A DNA stretch of 64,000 nt from JAVBME01 sp031552765 (lineage in GTDB: Bacteria > Bacillota > Negativicutes > Acidaminococcales > JAISLQ01), in the NCBI GenBank assembly GCA_031552765.1, contig JAVBME010000007.1:124001-188000 (forward strand), read 5' to 3'. The notes under the pieces are model-generated. The model saw only the letters and a program-made list of their open reading frames with translations. It made no database searches and was not told the DNA's origin. Of the stretch, positions 1 to 7,377 are shown in pieces. The translations under genes were made by a program, and so were the position numbers. The stretch's first letter is position 1, and every line of letters starts with the position of its first letter.

Positions 1-123
1 GCGGCCGTACGATTCGTAGTTGCCAAAAACATCGATCTTAACTTTGAATATTATGATTTTGAGCAACAAAAAGGCGCCAATGATACCAACCTGGCCTGGA
101 GCTACCTGCGCTTCTTCTTCTGA
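1..123 (+). CDS. C-terminal end of an outer-membrane beta-barrel (OmpM/SLH-type porin), 5' part outside the window
   Basis: Reading frame 1 is open from the first base to a TGA at 121-123 and gives 40 residues. They form two amphipathic strands (around NIDLNFEYYDFEQ and NLAWSYLRFFF). The protein ends in three phenylalanines. An aromatic C-terminal residue on a final beta-strand is the recognition signal for outer-membrane barrel assembly, and this wording is typical of SLH-domain porins in Negativicutes. The start and any SLH domain lie to the left of the window. The family call rests on a short tail, so it is probable rather than certain; that it is a truncated real gene is well supported by codon use. 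Confidence 0.65.
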   Translation, partial: AAVRFVVAKNIDLNFEYYDFEQQKGANDTNLAWSYLRFFF

Positions 124-494
124 TCAGCCCTCACCGATTTTATACCCCAAAAACTCACAGCAGGCGAAGAGAGCGGGCGCTGTGAAAAAGAGCAACAAAG
201 GGATATCACAGGGCGCCCCAGCTGCCTGTCCCATGCATGAGCGGCGGGGTGCTTTCCTTTTGCCAAAACTCATTTTACACTTTACCCAAAAGTTTTCACA
301 GTTATCGTATTTTACGAATAATATAGTTTTTATTTAGCGAATTTATGCAAACATTTTAAATTTAAATGTAAATAATGTAAATTTTTCATCATTTTTGCGA
401 CTATTTAAGCCGATTCGTGCTATAATTAAATACGTGAGTTATTGCACGGATATATTGTTCGTCCAGCACACAAAAAAACAGGAGGTCAGACAGA
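124..494. other. Intergenic region between porin and korD
   Basis: No convincing gene. The left part has GC-rich segments that can pair (GCGCCCC near 217 with GGGGTGC near 246, followed by a T-rich run) and may be the porin terminator, but the stem is imperfect. The right part, from about 290, is very AT-rich and holds the promoter of the kor operon. A 105-codon open frame at 20-337 overlaps the porin end and has no homology that I recognise. Confidence 0.5.
418..426 (+). promoter_or_regulatory. Extended -10 promoter of the kor operon
   Basis: TGCTATAAT is a perfect extended -10 element (TGnTATAAT) about 70 bases upstream of korD, inside an AT-rich stretch. A -35 hexamer is poor: TTGCGA lies 20 bases upstream of the -10. 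Extended -10 promoters tolerate a weak -35. An AGGAGGT ribosome site follows at 481-487. Confidence 0.5.
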
Positions 495-677
495 ATGGCG
501 CTAACAATCATCGAAAGCCGCTGCAAAGGGTGCGGTATCTGCGTAGAGTTCTGCCCGAAAAAAGTCCTTGAACTCAACGAAGTGGAAAAAGTAGAAGCGG
601 TACACCCCGACGCCTGTATAGCCTGCCGCCAGTGCGAAATGCGCTGCCCGGACTATGCCATTTTCGTAGAAAAATGA
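495..677 (+). CDS. korD: 2-oxoacid:ferredoxin oxidoreductase, ferredoxin-like delta subunit
   Basis: A 60-residue protein with two 4Fe-4S motifs, CKGCGICVEFCP (residues 10-21) and CIACRQCEMRCP (41-52). It carries electrons from the thiamine-bound intermediate of the oxidoreductase to external ferredoxin. AGGAGGT lies 7 bases before the ATG. It is the first gene of a four-gene set in the order delta-alpha-beta-gamma, which is the usual order for 2-oxoglutarate synthase in anaerobes and epsilonproteobacteria. Confidence 0.9.
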   Translation: MALTIIESRCKGCGICVEFCPKKVLELNEVEKVEAVHPDACIACRQCEMRCPDYAIFVEK

Positions 678-693
678 GAAGGAGATGAAAACA

Positions 694-1833
694 GTGTCCA
701 AAGTCCTGTTGATGCAAGGCAACAAAGCGGTTGCCGAAGGAGCAATAGCGGCCGGAGTTAAATTTTTCGGCGGCTACCCGATCACCCCTTCCACCGAAGT
801 TGCTGAAGAGCTGGCCGCACTGCTTCCACCCGTCGGCGGCAACTTCATCCAGATGGAAGACGAAATAGCCGGTATCGGCGTTATCATAGGCGCCTCCCTG
901 ACCGGCAAGAAAGTCATGACCGCGACCAGCGGCCCCGGCTTTTCCCTCAAACAAGAACTTATCGGCTATGCCTCGATAGCGGAAATACCGCTCGTTATAG
1001 TAAACGTACAAAGGGTCGGCCCTTCTACCGGCCAGCCTACCTCTCCCGCACAGGGCGACGTCATGCAGGCCCGCTGGGGCACCCATGGCGACCATCCCAT
1101 TATCGCCCTCACCCCGGCAAGCGTGCCCGAATGTTTCTCCCTGACCATAAGGGCTTATGAACTTTCAGAAAAATACCGCACCCCGGTAATCCTTTTACTC
1201 GACGAAGTAATAGGGCACATGAGAGAAAAGATCGAACTGCCCGACTACGACACCGTCGCCAAACCGCAAAGAAAGCTACCCTCCGTACCTCCCGCCGAGT
1301 ATAAAGCCTACGACGCCTCCTCAGCCGACCTGGTACCGGCCATGGCGCCCTTCGGCACAGGCTACCGCTGGCACGTCACAGGCCTGGTCCACGACGAATA
1401 CGGCTTCCCCAACGGTTCGGCCAAAGCTACTAAAGACTGCCTCGACCGTTTGCATGCCAAGATAAACAACAACCTTGACGAAATAGTAGAAGTTGAAGAA
1501 TACAAAATGGACGGCGCCGAAATAGCCGTAGTCGCCTACGGCGGCACCGCCCGCACCGCCTACGCCGCAGTGGACGCAGCCCGGGCCAAAGGAATAAAAG
1601 CAGGACTGCTCCGTCCCATAACCATTTGGCCGTTCGCGCAAAAGCAAATGGAAGAACTGTCGAAGAAGGTGAAAAATATCATCGTCGCCGAAATGAACTT
1701 CGGCCAGTACGTCGGCGAAGTAGAACGCGCGGTAGCCGGCCGCTGCCCGGTAACGCTGCACGCAAAATACAACAACGAAGCGATAACGCCGGAAGAACTT
1801 TTGGCAACTATCGAACGCTTGGCGAAAGCCTAA
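694..1833 (+). CDS. korA: 2-oxoglutarate:ferredoxin oxidoreductase subunit alpha
   Basis: The pyrimidine-binding half of a thiamine-diphosphate enzyme that converts a 2-oxoacid, CoA and oxidised ferredoxin to acyl-CoA, CO2 and reduced ferredoxin (or the reverse). It begins with the family signature YPITPSTE (28-35), followed by QMEDEIAGIG and ATSGPGFSLKQE. The segment RWGTHGDHP is typical of KorA-type rather than VorB-type alpha subunits. An in-frame ATG at 685 directly abuts the ribosome site AGAAGGAG (677-684), so I chose GTG 694, which has 9 bases of spacing (379 residues). Substrate specificity for 2-oxoglutarate is inferred from similarity and gene order. Confidence 0.88.
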   Translation: MSKVLLMQGNKAVAEGAIAAGVKFFGGYPITPSTEVAEELAALLPPVGGNFIQMEDEIAGIGVIIGASLTGKKVMTATSGPGFSLKQELIGYASIAEIPLVIVNVQRVGPSTGQPTSPAQGDVMQARWGTHGDHPIIALTPASVPECFSLTIRAYELSEKYRTPVILLLDEVIGHMREKIELPDYDTVAKPQRKLPSVPPAEYKAYDASSADLVPAMAPFGTGYRWHVTGLVHDEYGFPNGSAKATKDCLDRLHAKINNNLDEIVEVEEYKMDGAEIAVVAYGGTARTAYAAVDAARAKGIKAGLLRPITIWPFAQKQMEELSKKVKNIIVAEMNFGQYVGEVERAVAGRCPVTLHAKYNNEAITPEELLATIERLAKA

Positions 1834-1846
1834 GGAGGGATACAAG

Positions 1847-2671
1847 ATGGCAATGAAAGAATTAATCGAGACCTACTTTCGTCCCGGCCGCCTGCCGCAC
1901 ATCTGGTGCCCCGGCTGCAGCAACGGCATAGTCACCGGCGCGATAGTAAAAGCGATAGATAAACTGCAACTGAAAAAAGACGATACCGCTATAGTATCGG
2001 GTATCGGCTGCTCCAGCCGCGCCCCCGGTTACCTTGACTTTAACACCGTACACTCGGCCCACGGCCGGGCGCTGCCTTTTGCTACCGGCGTAAAGCTCGC
2101 CGAACCCCGCCTCAACGTTTTAGTCGTCACCGGCGACGGCGACGCCTCGGCTATCGGCGGCAACCACTTCATACACGCCTGTAGAAGGAACATCGACCTG
2201 ACCATCGTCCTTTTTAACAACAACACCTACGGCATGACCGGCGGGCAATTCTCCCCGCTCACGCCCACCCACTCCAAAGCCACCACCGCCCCTTACGGCA
2301 CAGTGGACAGGCCGTTTGACATCGCTAAACTCGCCGAAGGCGCCGGGGCCACTTTCGTCGCCCGCGCCACCGCTTACCACACCCAGCTACTAGTAGACCT
2401 CATAGCACAGGGCATACAGCACAAAGGCCTCAGCGTGATAGAAGCCATCTGCGCCTGCCCCATCTCTTACGGCCGGCAAAACAAGATCGGCGACGCCCCG
2501 GCTATGATGAAATGGCAAAGAGACCGCGCCGTTATGCTGGCCGCCTGGGACAAGCTGCCGGAGGAACAAAGAGAAGGCAAGTTCCCTATCGGTGTCCTCC
2601 ATAAAACTGAAGCCCCAGAATACACGGAAGAATACGGCAAGGTAATCGCCAGCGTCGGAGGTGTCAGATAA
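1847..2671 (+). CDS. korB: 2-oxoglutarate:ferredoxin oxidoreductase subunit beta
   Basis: The pyrophosphate-binding half of the enzyme, 274 residues. The thiamine-diphosphate/Mg motif GDGDASAIGGNH (97-107) is followed by NNNTYGMTGGQ (124-134), the standard metal-binding and cofactor-contact region of this family. CPGC near residue 21 and IGCSS near 53 are the conserved cysteine segments. AAGGAGGG sits 7 bases before the ATG. The stop codon overlaps the korC start (TAATG), so the two are translationally coupled. Confidence 0.9.
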   Translation: MAMKELIETYFRPGRLPHIWCPGCSNGIVTGAIVKAIDKLQLKKDDTAIVSGIGCSSRAPGYLDFNTVHSAHGRALPFATGVKLAEPRLNVLVVTGDGDASAIGGNHFIHACRRNIDLTIVLFNNNTYGMTGGQFSPLTPTHSKATTAPYGTVDRPFDIAKLAEGAGATFVARATAYHTQLLVDLIAQGIQHKGLSVIEAICACPISYGRQNKIGDAPAMMKWQRDRAVMLAAWDKLPEEQREGKFPIGVLHKTEAPEYTEEYGKVIASVGGVR

Positions 2672-3198
2672 TGCAGCAACTTCGTTTATCCGGTACCGGC
2701 GGCCAGGGCCTTATACTCGCCGGAATAATCCTCGCCGAAGCGGCGCTCCTTGATAACAAGCTGGCTATCCAGTCGCAGTCTTACGGGCCGGAAGCCAGAG
2801 GCGGCTCGTCAAAGTCGGAAGTAATCATAGATGAAAAGCCTATCCATTACCCGAAGATTTCTACGCCAGACGTAGTTTTGGCAATGAGCCAGGAGGCTTG
2901 CAACAAGTATACGACCGATATGCCTGAGGCCGGGATACTGATAACCGACAGCCTGTATGTAAAGGCGCTGCCGGAGAGAAAGTTCTCTAAAGTTTATGAG
3001 CTGCCGATAACTCATGTAGCAAAAGAAGAGCTCGGAAAGGCTTTGTTCGCTAATATTATAGCGCTCGGGGCTTTGGCGAAGATCACCGGCTGTGTGACGG
3101 AAGAGTCGCTTAAGAAGGCCGTTCTCAACCGGGTGCCCAAGGGTACGGAAGAGAAGAACGAAAAGGCTCTCAAGATTGGCAGAGATATGATAAAATAA
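2671..3198 (+). CDS. korC: 2-oxoglutarate:ferredoxin oxidoreductase subunit gamma
   Basis: A 175-residue gamma-domain protein. GTGGQGL at the N-terminus and SYGPEARGGSS around residue 38 are the family signatures (CoA-binding domain). It is the last gene of the kor operon, sharing one base with korB, and a strong terminator follows within 10 bases. Together the four products form a soluble cytoplasmic complex linking the branched TCA pathway to ferredoxin in an anaerobe. Confidence 0.9.
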   Translation: MQQLRLSGTGGQGLILAGIILAEAALLDNKLAIQSQSYGPEARGGSSKSEVIIDEKPIHYPKISTPDVVLAMSQEACNKYTTDMPEAGILITDSLYVKALPERKFSKVYELPITHVAKEELGKALFANIIALGALAKITGCVTEESLKKAVLNRVPKGTEEKNEKALKIGRDMIK

Positions 3199-3204
3199 AA
3201 CAAC

Positions 3205-3260
3205 AACAAGCCAGCAATCCCGGTTTGGCAACGAACCGGTTATTGCTGGCTTGTTTGTTT
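3205..3260 (+). terminator. Rho-independent terminator of korDABC
   Basis: A 14-bp perfect stem (3205-3218 with 3242-3255) with an inner CCGGTT/AACCGG stem, followed by TGTTTTC. It starts 7 bases after the korC stop. Confidence 0.9.
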
Positions 3261-3275
3261 TCAGAAGCGATCACG

Positions 3276-3512
3276 ATGCCAAACAGGGAACAGATACAAA
3301 CATTAGCGGAAAAACACGACTCTTTTTACTTTTATGACGAAAAAACCATTTTACAGCAAGCCGACATCCTCAAACAAGCTTTGCCTGATTTTGACCTTCT
3401 TTATTCAATAAAGACCAATCCCTTTCCACCGGCGGCGAGTTATTTACAAAATAATGGCTTTTTTCTGTTTTACTTAACAATAAGCTGTGGTAAAATATTT
3501 ATACAAATATAA
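3276..3512 (+). pseudogene. Truncated N-terminus of a PLP-dependent (Orn/DAP-type) decarboxylase
   Basis: From ATG 3276 the frame reads MPNREQIQTLAEKHDSFYFY and later LLYSIKTNPFP. This is the N-terminal strand and pyridoxal-lysine segment (YxxKxNP) of fold-III decarboxylases such as diaminopimelate or ornithine/lysine decarboxylase. Similarity stops about 60 residues in, near 3462. The frame then runs through AT-rich DNA to a stop at 3510. Intact relatives have about 370-420 residues, so more than 80 percent is missing. The lost part has been replaced by the promoter of the next gene. Confidence 0.65.
3469..3496 (+). promoter_or_regulatory. Probable promoter of the M48 protease gene
   Basis: TTTACT (3469-3474), 16 bases, then TAAAAT (3491-3496) preceded by TGG (extended -10). 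It lies 34 bases before the protease start and inside the tail of the decarboxylase remnant. Confidence 0.5.
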
Positions 3513-3529
3513 TATGAGGAGTGTCGGCA

Positions 3530-4639
3530 ATGAAAATGCGCTCTTGTTTTGCCAAAGTTTCGCTAAGATTGATACTGTCTTTTAGTCTGTTATTTAATTT
3601 CCTGGCGCCAGGCAAAGCGCTCGCATTTGACGTCGGCGGCCTCATCGGCGCGGTCATCAGTTCCGCCGCCCAGCAGGCGTCCATCATAAAATGGATACAC
3701 TACTATGACACCGACGGCCGGGAAGAACTGTTCGAAGCGTATAAAGATTCTTTTGCCGCCAGACACGACCCCAAGCTCAACATTTTATTGGGCAATGTCG
3801 TGGAAAGGCTTTCTAATGAAGTCGCCAAAAAAGACATCTCGATAATCGACCGACCCTACAATTATTTCATTGCCCTTGACAAACGCTTCAACGCCGCCTG
3901 TGGCCTGGGCCACACCATGTTTGTCAACGAAGGGGTATTCACCTTCATAAACAATAACGAAGACCAACTGGCAGCCGTGGTGGCGCATGAGATGATCCAT
4001 GGGCAGAATGACCATAACCTTAAAGGCATTAAAAAGCAGCTGTCCACCATCTTTCTTAGGAATGTCATCGGCTCTCAGATCGGCAATTATGGCGGGCAGG
4101 TGCTCCTCAACATAGCTACCATAAATGTAATAAACACCGGCATCACAAAGCCCAATGAATGGGAAGCGGACAACCTGTCTTATCCCATACTCACCGCCGC
4201 CGGATACAACCCGGGCGCCCCGGCCGCCCTCTGGCACCGCATCTCGGAAAGCGCTGAAATGAAGACAAAAAGCAATTTCCTGGCAAAGGTATTAAGCCCC
4301 TCTACACATCCTGGCAGCAAAGAACGGCGCGACAACTTCTCCCAAAAACTTACCGAACACAGCAAAAACAATGTGACCGTTGATGCCACCACCGGCGAAA
4401 TAAAGATAAAGGGCCAAACTTTCATGACGCCGGCCGATATCGAGAAAGTCGCCAGCGGCAAAGAACGCGCTTATATGATAGCCGGTAACCTGGCCAGCCT
4501 GTATGCCACGGGCGAAGAACTGGGCGAGGCCAAAGCACATGGCAATAGCGTAATGATCGGTGAAAAAACCATAGTACAGGCTACGGCCAATGATACCAGC
4601 GCCCAAGAACTGGCTTCTATTTTAAACTCCATCAAGTAA
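3530..4639 (+). CDS. Secreted M48-family zinc metalloprotease (BepA/YggG-like)
   Basis: A 369-residue protein with a signal peptide (hydrophobic core near residues 10-25, probable cleavage after GKALA). The zinc site HEMIH is at 153-157, and the third ligand region NEWEAD lies about 60 residues later, as in M48 proteases. There is no TPR domain of the BepA kind; the C-terminal 100 residues are unassigned. In a diderm the likely place of action is the periplasm, in envelope protein quality control. GTG 3521 overlaps the GAGGAG ribosome site (3516-3521), so ATG 3530 is preferred. Confidence 0.85.
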   Translation: MKMRSCFAKVSLRLILSFSLLFNFLAPGKALAFDVGGLIGAVISSAAQQASIIKWIHYYDTDGREELFEAYKDSFAARHDPKLNILLGNVVERLSNEVAKKDISIIDRPYNYFIALDKRFNAACGLGHTMFVNEGVFTFINNNEDQLAAVVAHEMIHGQNDHNLKGIKKQLSTIFLRNVIGSQIGNYGGQVLLNIATINVINTGITKPNEWEADNLSYPILTAAGYNPGAPAALWHRISESAEMKTKSNFLAKVLSPSTHPGSKERRDNFSQKLTEHSKNNVTVDATTGEIKIKGQTFMTPADIEKVASGKERAYMIAGNLASLYATGEELGEAKAHGNSVMIGEKTIVQATANDTSAQELASILNSIK

Positions 4640-4643
4640 TAGC

Positions 4644-4670
4644 AAAACCGCCGCAATCTGCGGCGGTTTT
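4644..4670 (+). terminator. Rho-independent terminator after the M48 protease gene
   Basis: A 12-bp perfect stem AAAACCGCCGCA / TGCGGCGGTTTT with a 3-base loop, starting 4 bases after the stop codon. Confidence 0.92.
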
Positions 4671-4778
4671 ATAGTCAAATAGCCTGAAAACAGGTACAGA
4701 ATTGCGTGGATATTTTTCGTTTCGCAAGGCGGAAAACAGACCACAAAGATGTGCCTGTTTTCAGGCTATTTGACTATA
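4670..4778. repeat. 25-bp perfect inverted repeat around a 59-bp core
   Basis: The arms 4670-4694 and 4754-4778 are exact reverse complements and extend a few more pairs with one wobble. The 59-bp interior has a weaker internal hairpin (GTTTCGC with GCGGAAAAC). It fills the whole gap between two convergent genes and ends 2 bases before the stop of the minus-strand gene. No transposase is present. It could be a MITE-like element or a long RNA hairpin acting from either side. Confidence 0.75.
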
Positions 4779-4780
4779 TA

Positions 4781-5827
4781 TTACTGGAATGCTTTGCTCC
4801 ATTGATCAGAATATATCATGATTATTTTGTCTTTTTCATTGACGACAAAGGCAATCTCCGAGTCGTCAGTAGAATCGGGGTTTTGCTTTTTCATAGAGTA
4901 GGCGTAATGTATACCGTTAGCTTCCCGCCGCTTCTTAAAATCATGCCCGTATTTAGCGATCATATCTGCATATACCATGCCTACCGTCAGACCGCGGGGC
5001 GTGGCAAAATCCTTTTTAACGACGCGCACTGCCCAAACGCTGCCATCCGCTTTGTCATACTCGACTTCCAGCATTTTCTGGTAAGTCTGCCTAACCCAGA
5101 CTTTTTGCGCCCGTTCATCCTCATATTCACTAGTCTGGAATTGCGAACCGTATTGGGCCGTCACTTTGTCCACATGTTCGCCGAGCGTTATCCCGGCCAG
5201 CAGGCAGTCGCCATCCTTCAGGGCTTTGGGAACGTCCTCGGCTTGTTGAGCGGCTTTTTGGTCAGCAAAGCTAAATTTCATGGTTTTGTCATCCCAGGTG
5301 AGCAAAAAAGGCTGCATAATATTGTCCGGGTTGGACTTTGACCTTGTCACGCCGTCGATAAAAAACTGTTTTTGCTCGACGCGAAGCTGCAACCCCTCAG
5401 ATTTCCAGCCGTTATCTTTTAAGGTATCCATACTGGCCAATTCGGTAAATTTATCTTGGTCCCCCACTGCGCCGATCAGCTTGAAATGCTGCGTCTTCAT
5501 AGCGTGGTCAGTACTGCGGTCGAATACCGCAAAAAAAATCCCGGCATTCTTCTTAGTACTAATGCGGTAAACCAAAATCGGGTTTTTAGCATTTTCAAAC
5601 AGCTTTATGGTACTGCCGTCTTTTTTATTGATAAATTCCACTTGCCGGTCGCTGGAAATATAAAAACGAAAGTCAGGGTATTTTTTATCGGCGATATATT
5701 TTACATTGCTGTCGCCCAGCAACGTACCGTCCACAAAGTCGATATCGGCAAAGTCCATAGCAAAAGCGCAAGTCGAGGGAAAAAGCAGAAATACTACTAG
5801 AAAAATAATCTTTCTTGCCAGTTTCAT
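4781..5827 (-). CDS. Secreted protein of unknown function with two SmpA/OmlA-like repeats
   Basis: 348 residues with a signal peptide (core IIFLVVFLLFP, probable cleavage after CAFA). Two related segments occur in the C-terminal half: GITLGEHVDKVTAQYG and GLTVGMVYADMIAKYG. Each is followed by a beta-rich stretch, a pattern resembling small lipoprotein/SmpA-like domains that sense or bind envelope partners. The first half is beta-rich and unassigned. An in-frame ATG at 5851 sits beside the -10 region, so ATG 5827 is preferred. I do not recognise a specific function. Confidence 0.65.
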   Translation of the reverse strand: MKLARKIIFLVVFLLFPSTCAFAMDFADIDFVDGTLLGDSNVKYIADKKYPDFRFYISSDRQVEFINKKDGSTIKLFENAKNPILVYRISTKKNAGIFFAVFDRSTDHAMKTQHFKLIGAVGDQDKFTELASMDTLKDNGWKSEGLQLRVEQKQFFIDGVTRSKSNPDNIMQPFLLTWDDKTMKFSFADQKAAQQAEDVPKALKDGDCLLAGITLGEHVDKVTAQYGSQFQTSEYEDERAQKVWVRQTYQKMLEVEYDKADGSVWAVRVVKKDFATPRGLTVGMVYADMIAKYGHDFKKRREANGIHYAYSMKKQNPDSTDDSEIAFVVNEKDKIIMIYSDQWSKAFQ

Positions 5828-5866
5828 AAACCTGACCACTCCCGTCCGCATTATTATACCCTATTT

Positions 5867-5895
5867 ATTATATTCTACAGCAACCGGCTTAGCAA
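5867..5895 (-). promoter_or_regulatory. Promoter of the secreted-protein gene
   Basis: On the minus strand TTGCTA, 17 bases, TATAAT. It lies about 40 bases upstream of ATG 5827. A second TATAAT overlaps 5848-5855. Confidence 0.5.
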
Positions 5896-5913
5896 AACAA
5901 GCCGTAGCAGCCT

Positions 5914-7185
5914 TTATTTCCCCAAGGCGCGCCAGGCAATATCTGTGCGGTAGTGGGCGTTCGCAAAAGTTATCGCCTTTACCGCCCTGTAAGCCTGCGC
6001 CTGTGCGGCAGCTATATCCGCGCCGCTGGCGGTCACGCCCAGCACCCGTCCGCCGGCGGTCACTACGTCGCCGCCCTCTTGTTTGGTACCGGCGTGGAAA
6101 ACTGTCACGCCTGCCAGAGCATCCGCCGCGTTAAGGCCGTTTATCACTTGGCCGGCGGCATATTTTCCCGGATATCCTCCAGAGGCCATGACTACGCATA
6201 CCGCGGCTTCATTTTTCCATGCTATATCAAGGGCGGCCAGCCGCCCTTCCACACAGGCCAGCAGTACTTCCGCCAGGTCTCCGTCCAAGAGCGGCAATAC
6301 CACCTGCGTTTCCGGGTCGCCGAAACGCGCGTTGAATTCCACCACTTTTATGCCATCTTTGGTTATCATCAAACCGGCGTATAGACAGCCAACATATGGG
6401 CGTCCTTCTTTAGCCATAGCGGCAATGGCCGGTTTAAGCACTTTTTCCAGGCACTCTTTTTGCAAAACGCGCGTCATCACCGGCGCCGGTGCATAAGCGC
6501 CCATACCGCCGGTATTCGGCCCTTCATCTTTGTCGAATACCCGCTTATGATCCTGCGCAGCCACCATCGGCACGATAGTCTTGCCGTCGGTGAAAGCCAG
6601 CACTGAAGCCTCTTCGCCGTCCATGAATTCTTCTATGACCACCCGCGCGCCGGAGGAGCCGAATTCATCGCCGTCCATAATGCGATCGACTGCGTCCAGA
6701 GCCTCTTCCAGCGTCATAGCCACCACCACGCCTTTGCCGGCGGCCAGGCCGTCCGCTTTAACTACGATGGGCGCGCCTTTTTCTTTTATATACGCTTTAG
6801 CAGAGTCTATGCTGTCGCATACTTTGTAATAAGCAGTCGGTATGCCGTATTTTTGCATCAGGTCTTTGGCGAACGCCTTAGAACCCTCTATTTCGGCGGC
6901 TTTTTGCGTAGGGCCAAATAACTTTAACCCGCGTGCGGCAAAAACGTCCGCTATACCGGCGGCCAGCGGCACTTCCGGGCCGACAACAGTCAGGCCTATT
7001 CCTTGTTCTTCGGCAAAAGCAGCGATACCGGCAAGGTCGTCCACTTTCATAGCCACCAGCTCAGCCATACCGGCCATACCGGGATTGCCGGGCAGGGCAT
7101 ATATTTTTTCCGCCAGCGGGCTTTGCGCCAACTTCCATACCAGGGCATGCTCGCGCCCGCCGGAACCTATGACAAGTATTTTCAT
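5914..7185 (-). CDS. purD: Phosphoribosylamine-glycine ligase (GAR synthetase)
   Basis: 423 residues, full length for the family. It performs the second step of de novo purine synthesis: phosphoribosylamine plus glycine plus ATP to GAR. The N-terminal MKILVIGSGGREHALVWKLA and the ATP-grasp segment KADGLAAGKGVVVA are diagnostic. FNARFGDPETQ near residue 290 is the metal/ATP-binding signature. GGAGG lies 6 bases before the ATG. It is the last gene of the purECFMNHD run. A 192-base gap separates it from purH, so it may also have some independent expression. Confidence 0.96.
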   Translation of the reverse strand: MKILVIGSGGREHALVWKLAQSPLAEKIYALPGNPGMAGMAELVAMKVDDLAGIAAFAEEQGIGLTVVGPEVPLAAGIADVFAARGLKLFGPTQKAAEIEGSKAFAKDLMQKYGIPTAYYKVCDSIDSAKAYIKEKGAPIVVKADGLAAGKGVVVAMTLEEALDAVDRIMDGDEFGSSGARVVIEEFMDGEEASVLAFTDGKTIVPMVAAQDHKRVFDKDEGPNTGGMGAYAPAPVMTRVLQKECLEKVLKPAIAAMAKEGRPYVGCLYAGLMITKDGIKVVEFNARFGDPETQVVLPLLDGDLAEVLLACVEGRLAALDIAWKNEAAVCVVMASGGYPGKYAAGQVINGLNAADALAGVTVFHAGTKQEGGDVVTAGGRVLGVTASGADIAAAQAQAYRAVKAITFANAHYRTDIAWRALGK

Positions 7186-7307
7186 GCGTATCCTCCGTCG
7201 ACAGGGGATAAACTGGCTTCTTCCCTGCCATTAGTTATTATTTATATCTAGCGCAACGACCGGGAAGAAAGTGGCAGATACCGTGGCGTGAGGAGTATTT
7301 TAGCGGA

Positions 7308-7327
7308 AACGTACACGTGCGTACGTT
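7308..7327. repeat. AACGTAC-N6-GTACGTT palindrome in the purH-purD gap
   Basis: 7-bp arms around ACGTGC in the 192-base gap between purH and purD (7186-7377). The rest of the gap shows no gene; a GGAGGATACGC ribosome site for purD lies at its other end. Such a palindrome could bind a regulator or be an intercistronic hairpin; there is no T-run to make it a terminator. Confidence 0.4.
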
Positions 7328-7377
7328 GAGCATCAAATACGACGAACAACACAGTAGATGCCGCTTTATCCCCGTGA

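Noticed and set aside
20..337. 105-codon ORF at the left edge
   Set aside because: It overlaps the porin end in another frame, has no ribosome site and no family resemblance, and runs into the AT-rich promoter region.
4706..5341. 211-codon plus-strand ORF
   Set aside because: Antisense to the secreted protein gene, which has a signal peptide, promoter and regular coding pattern. The ORF starts inside the inverted repeat.
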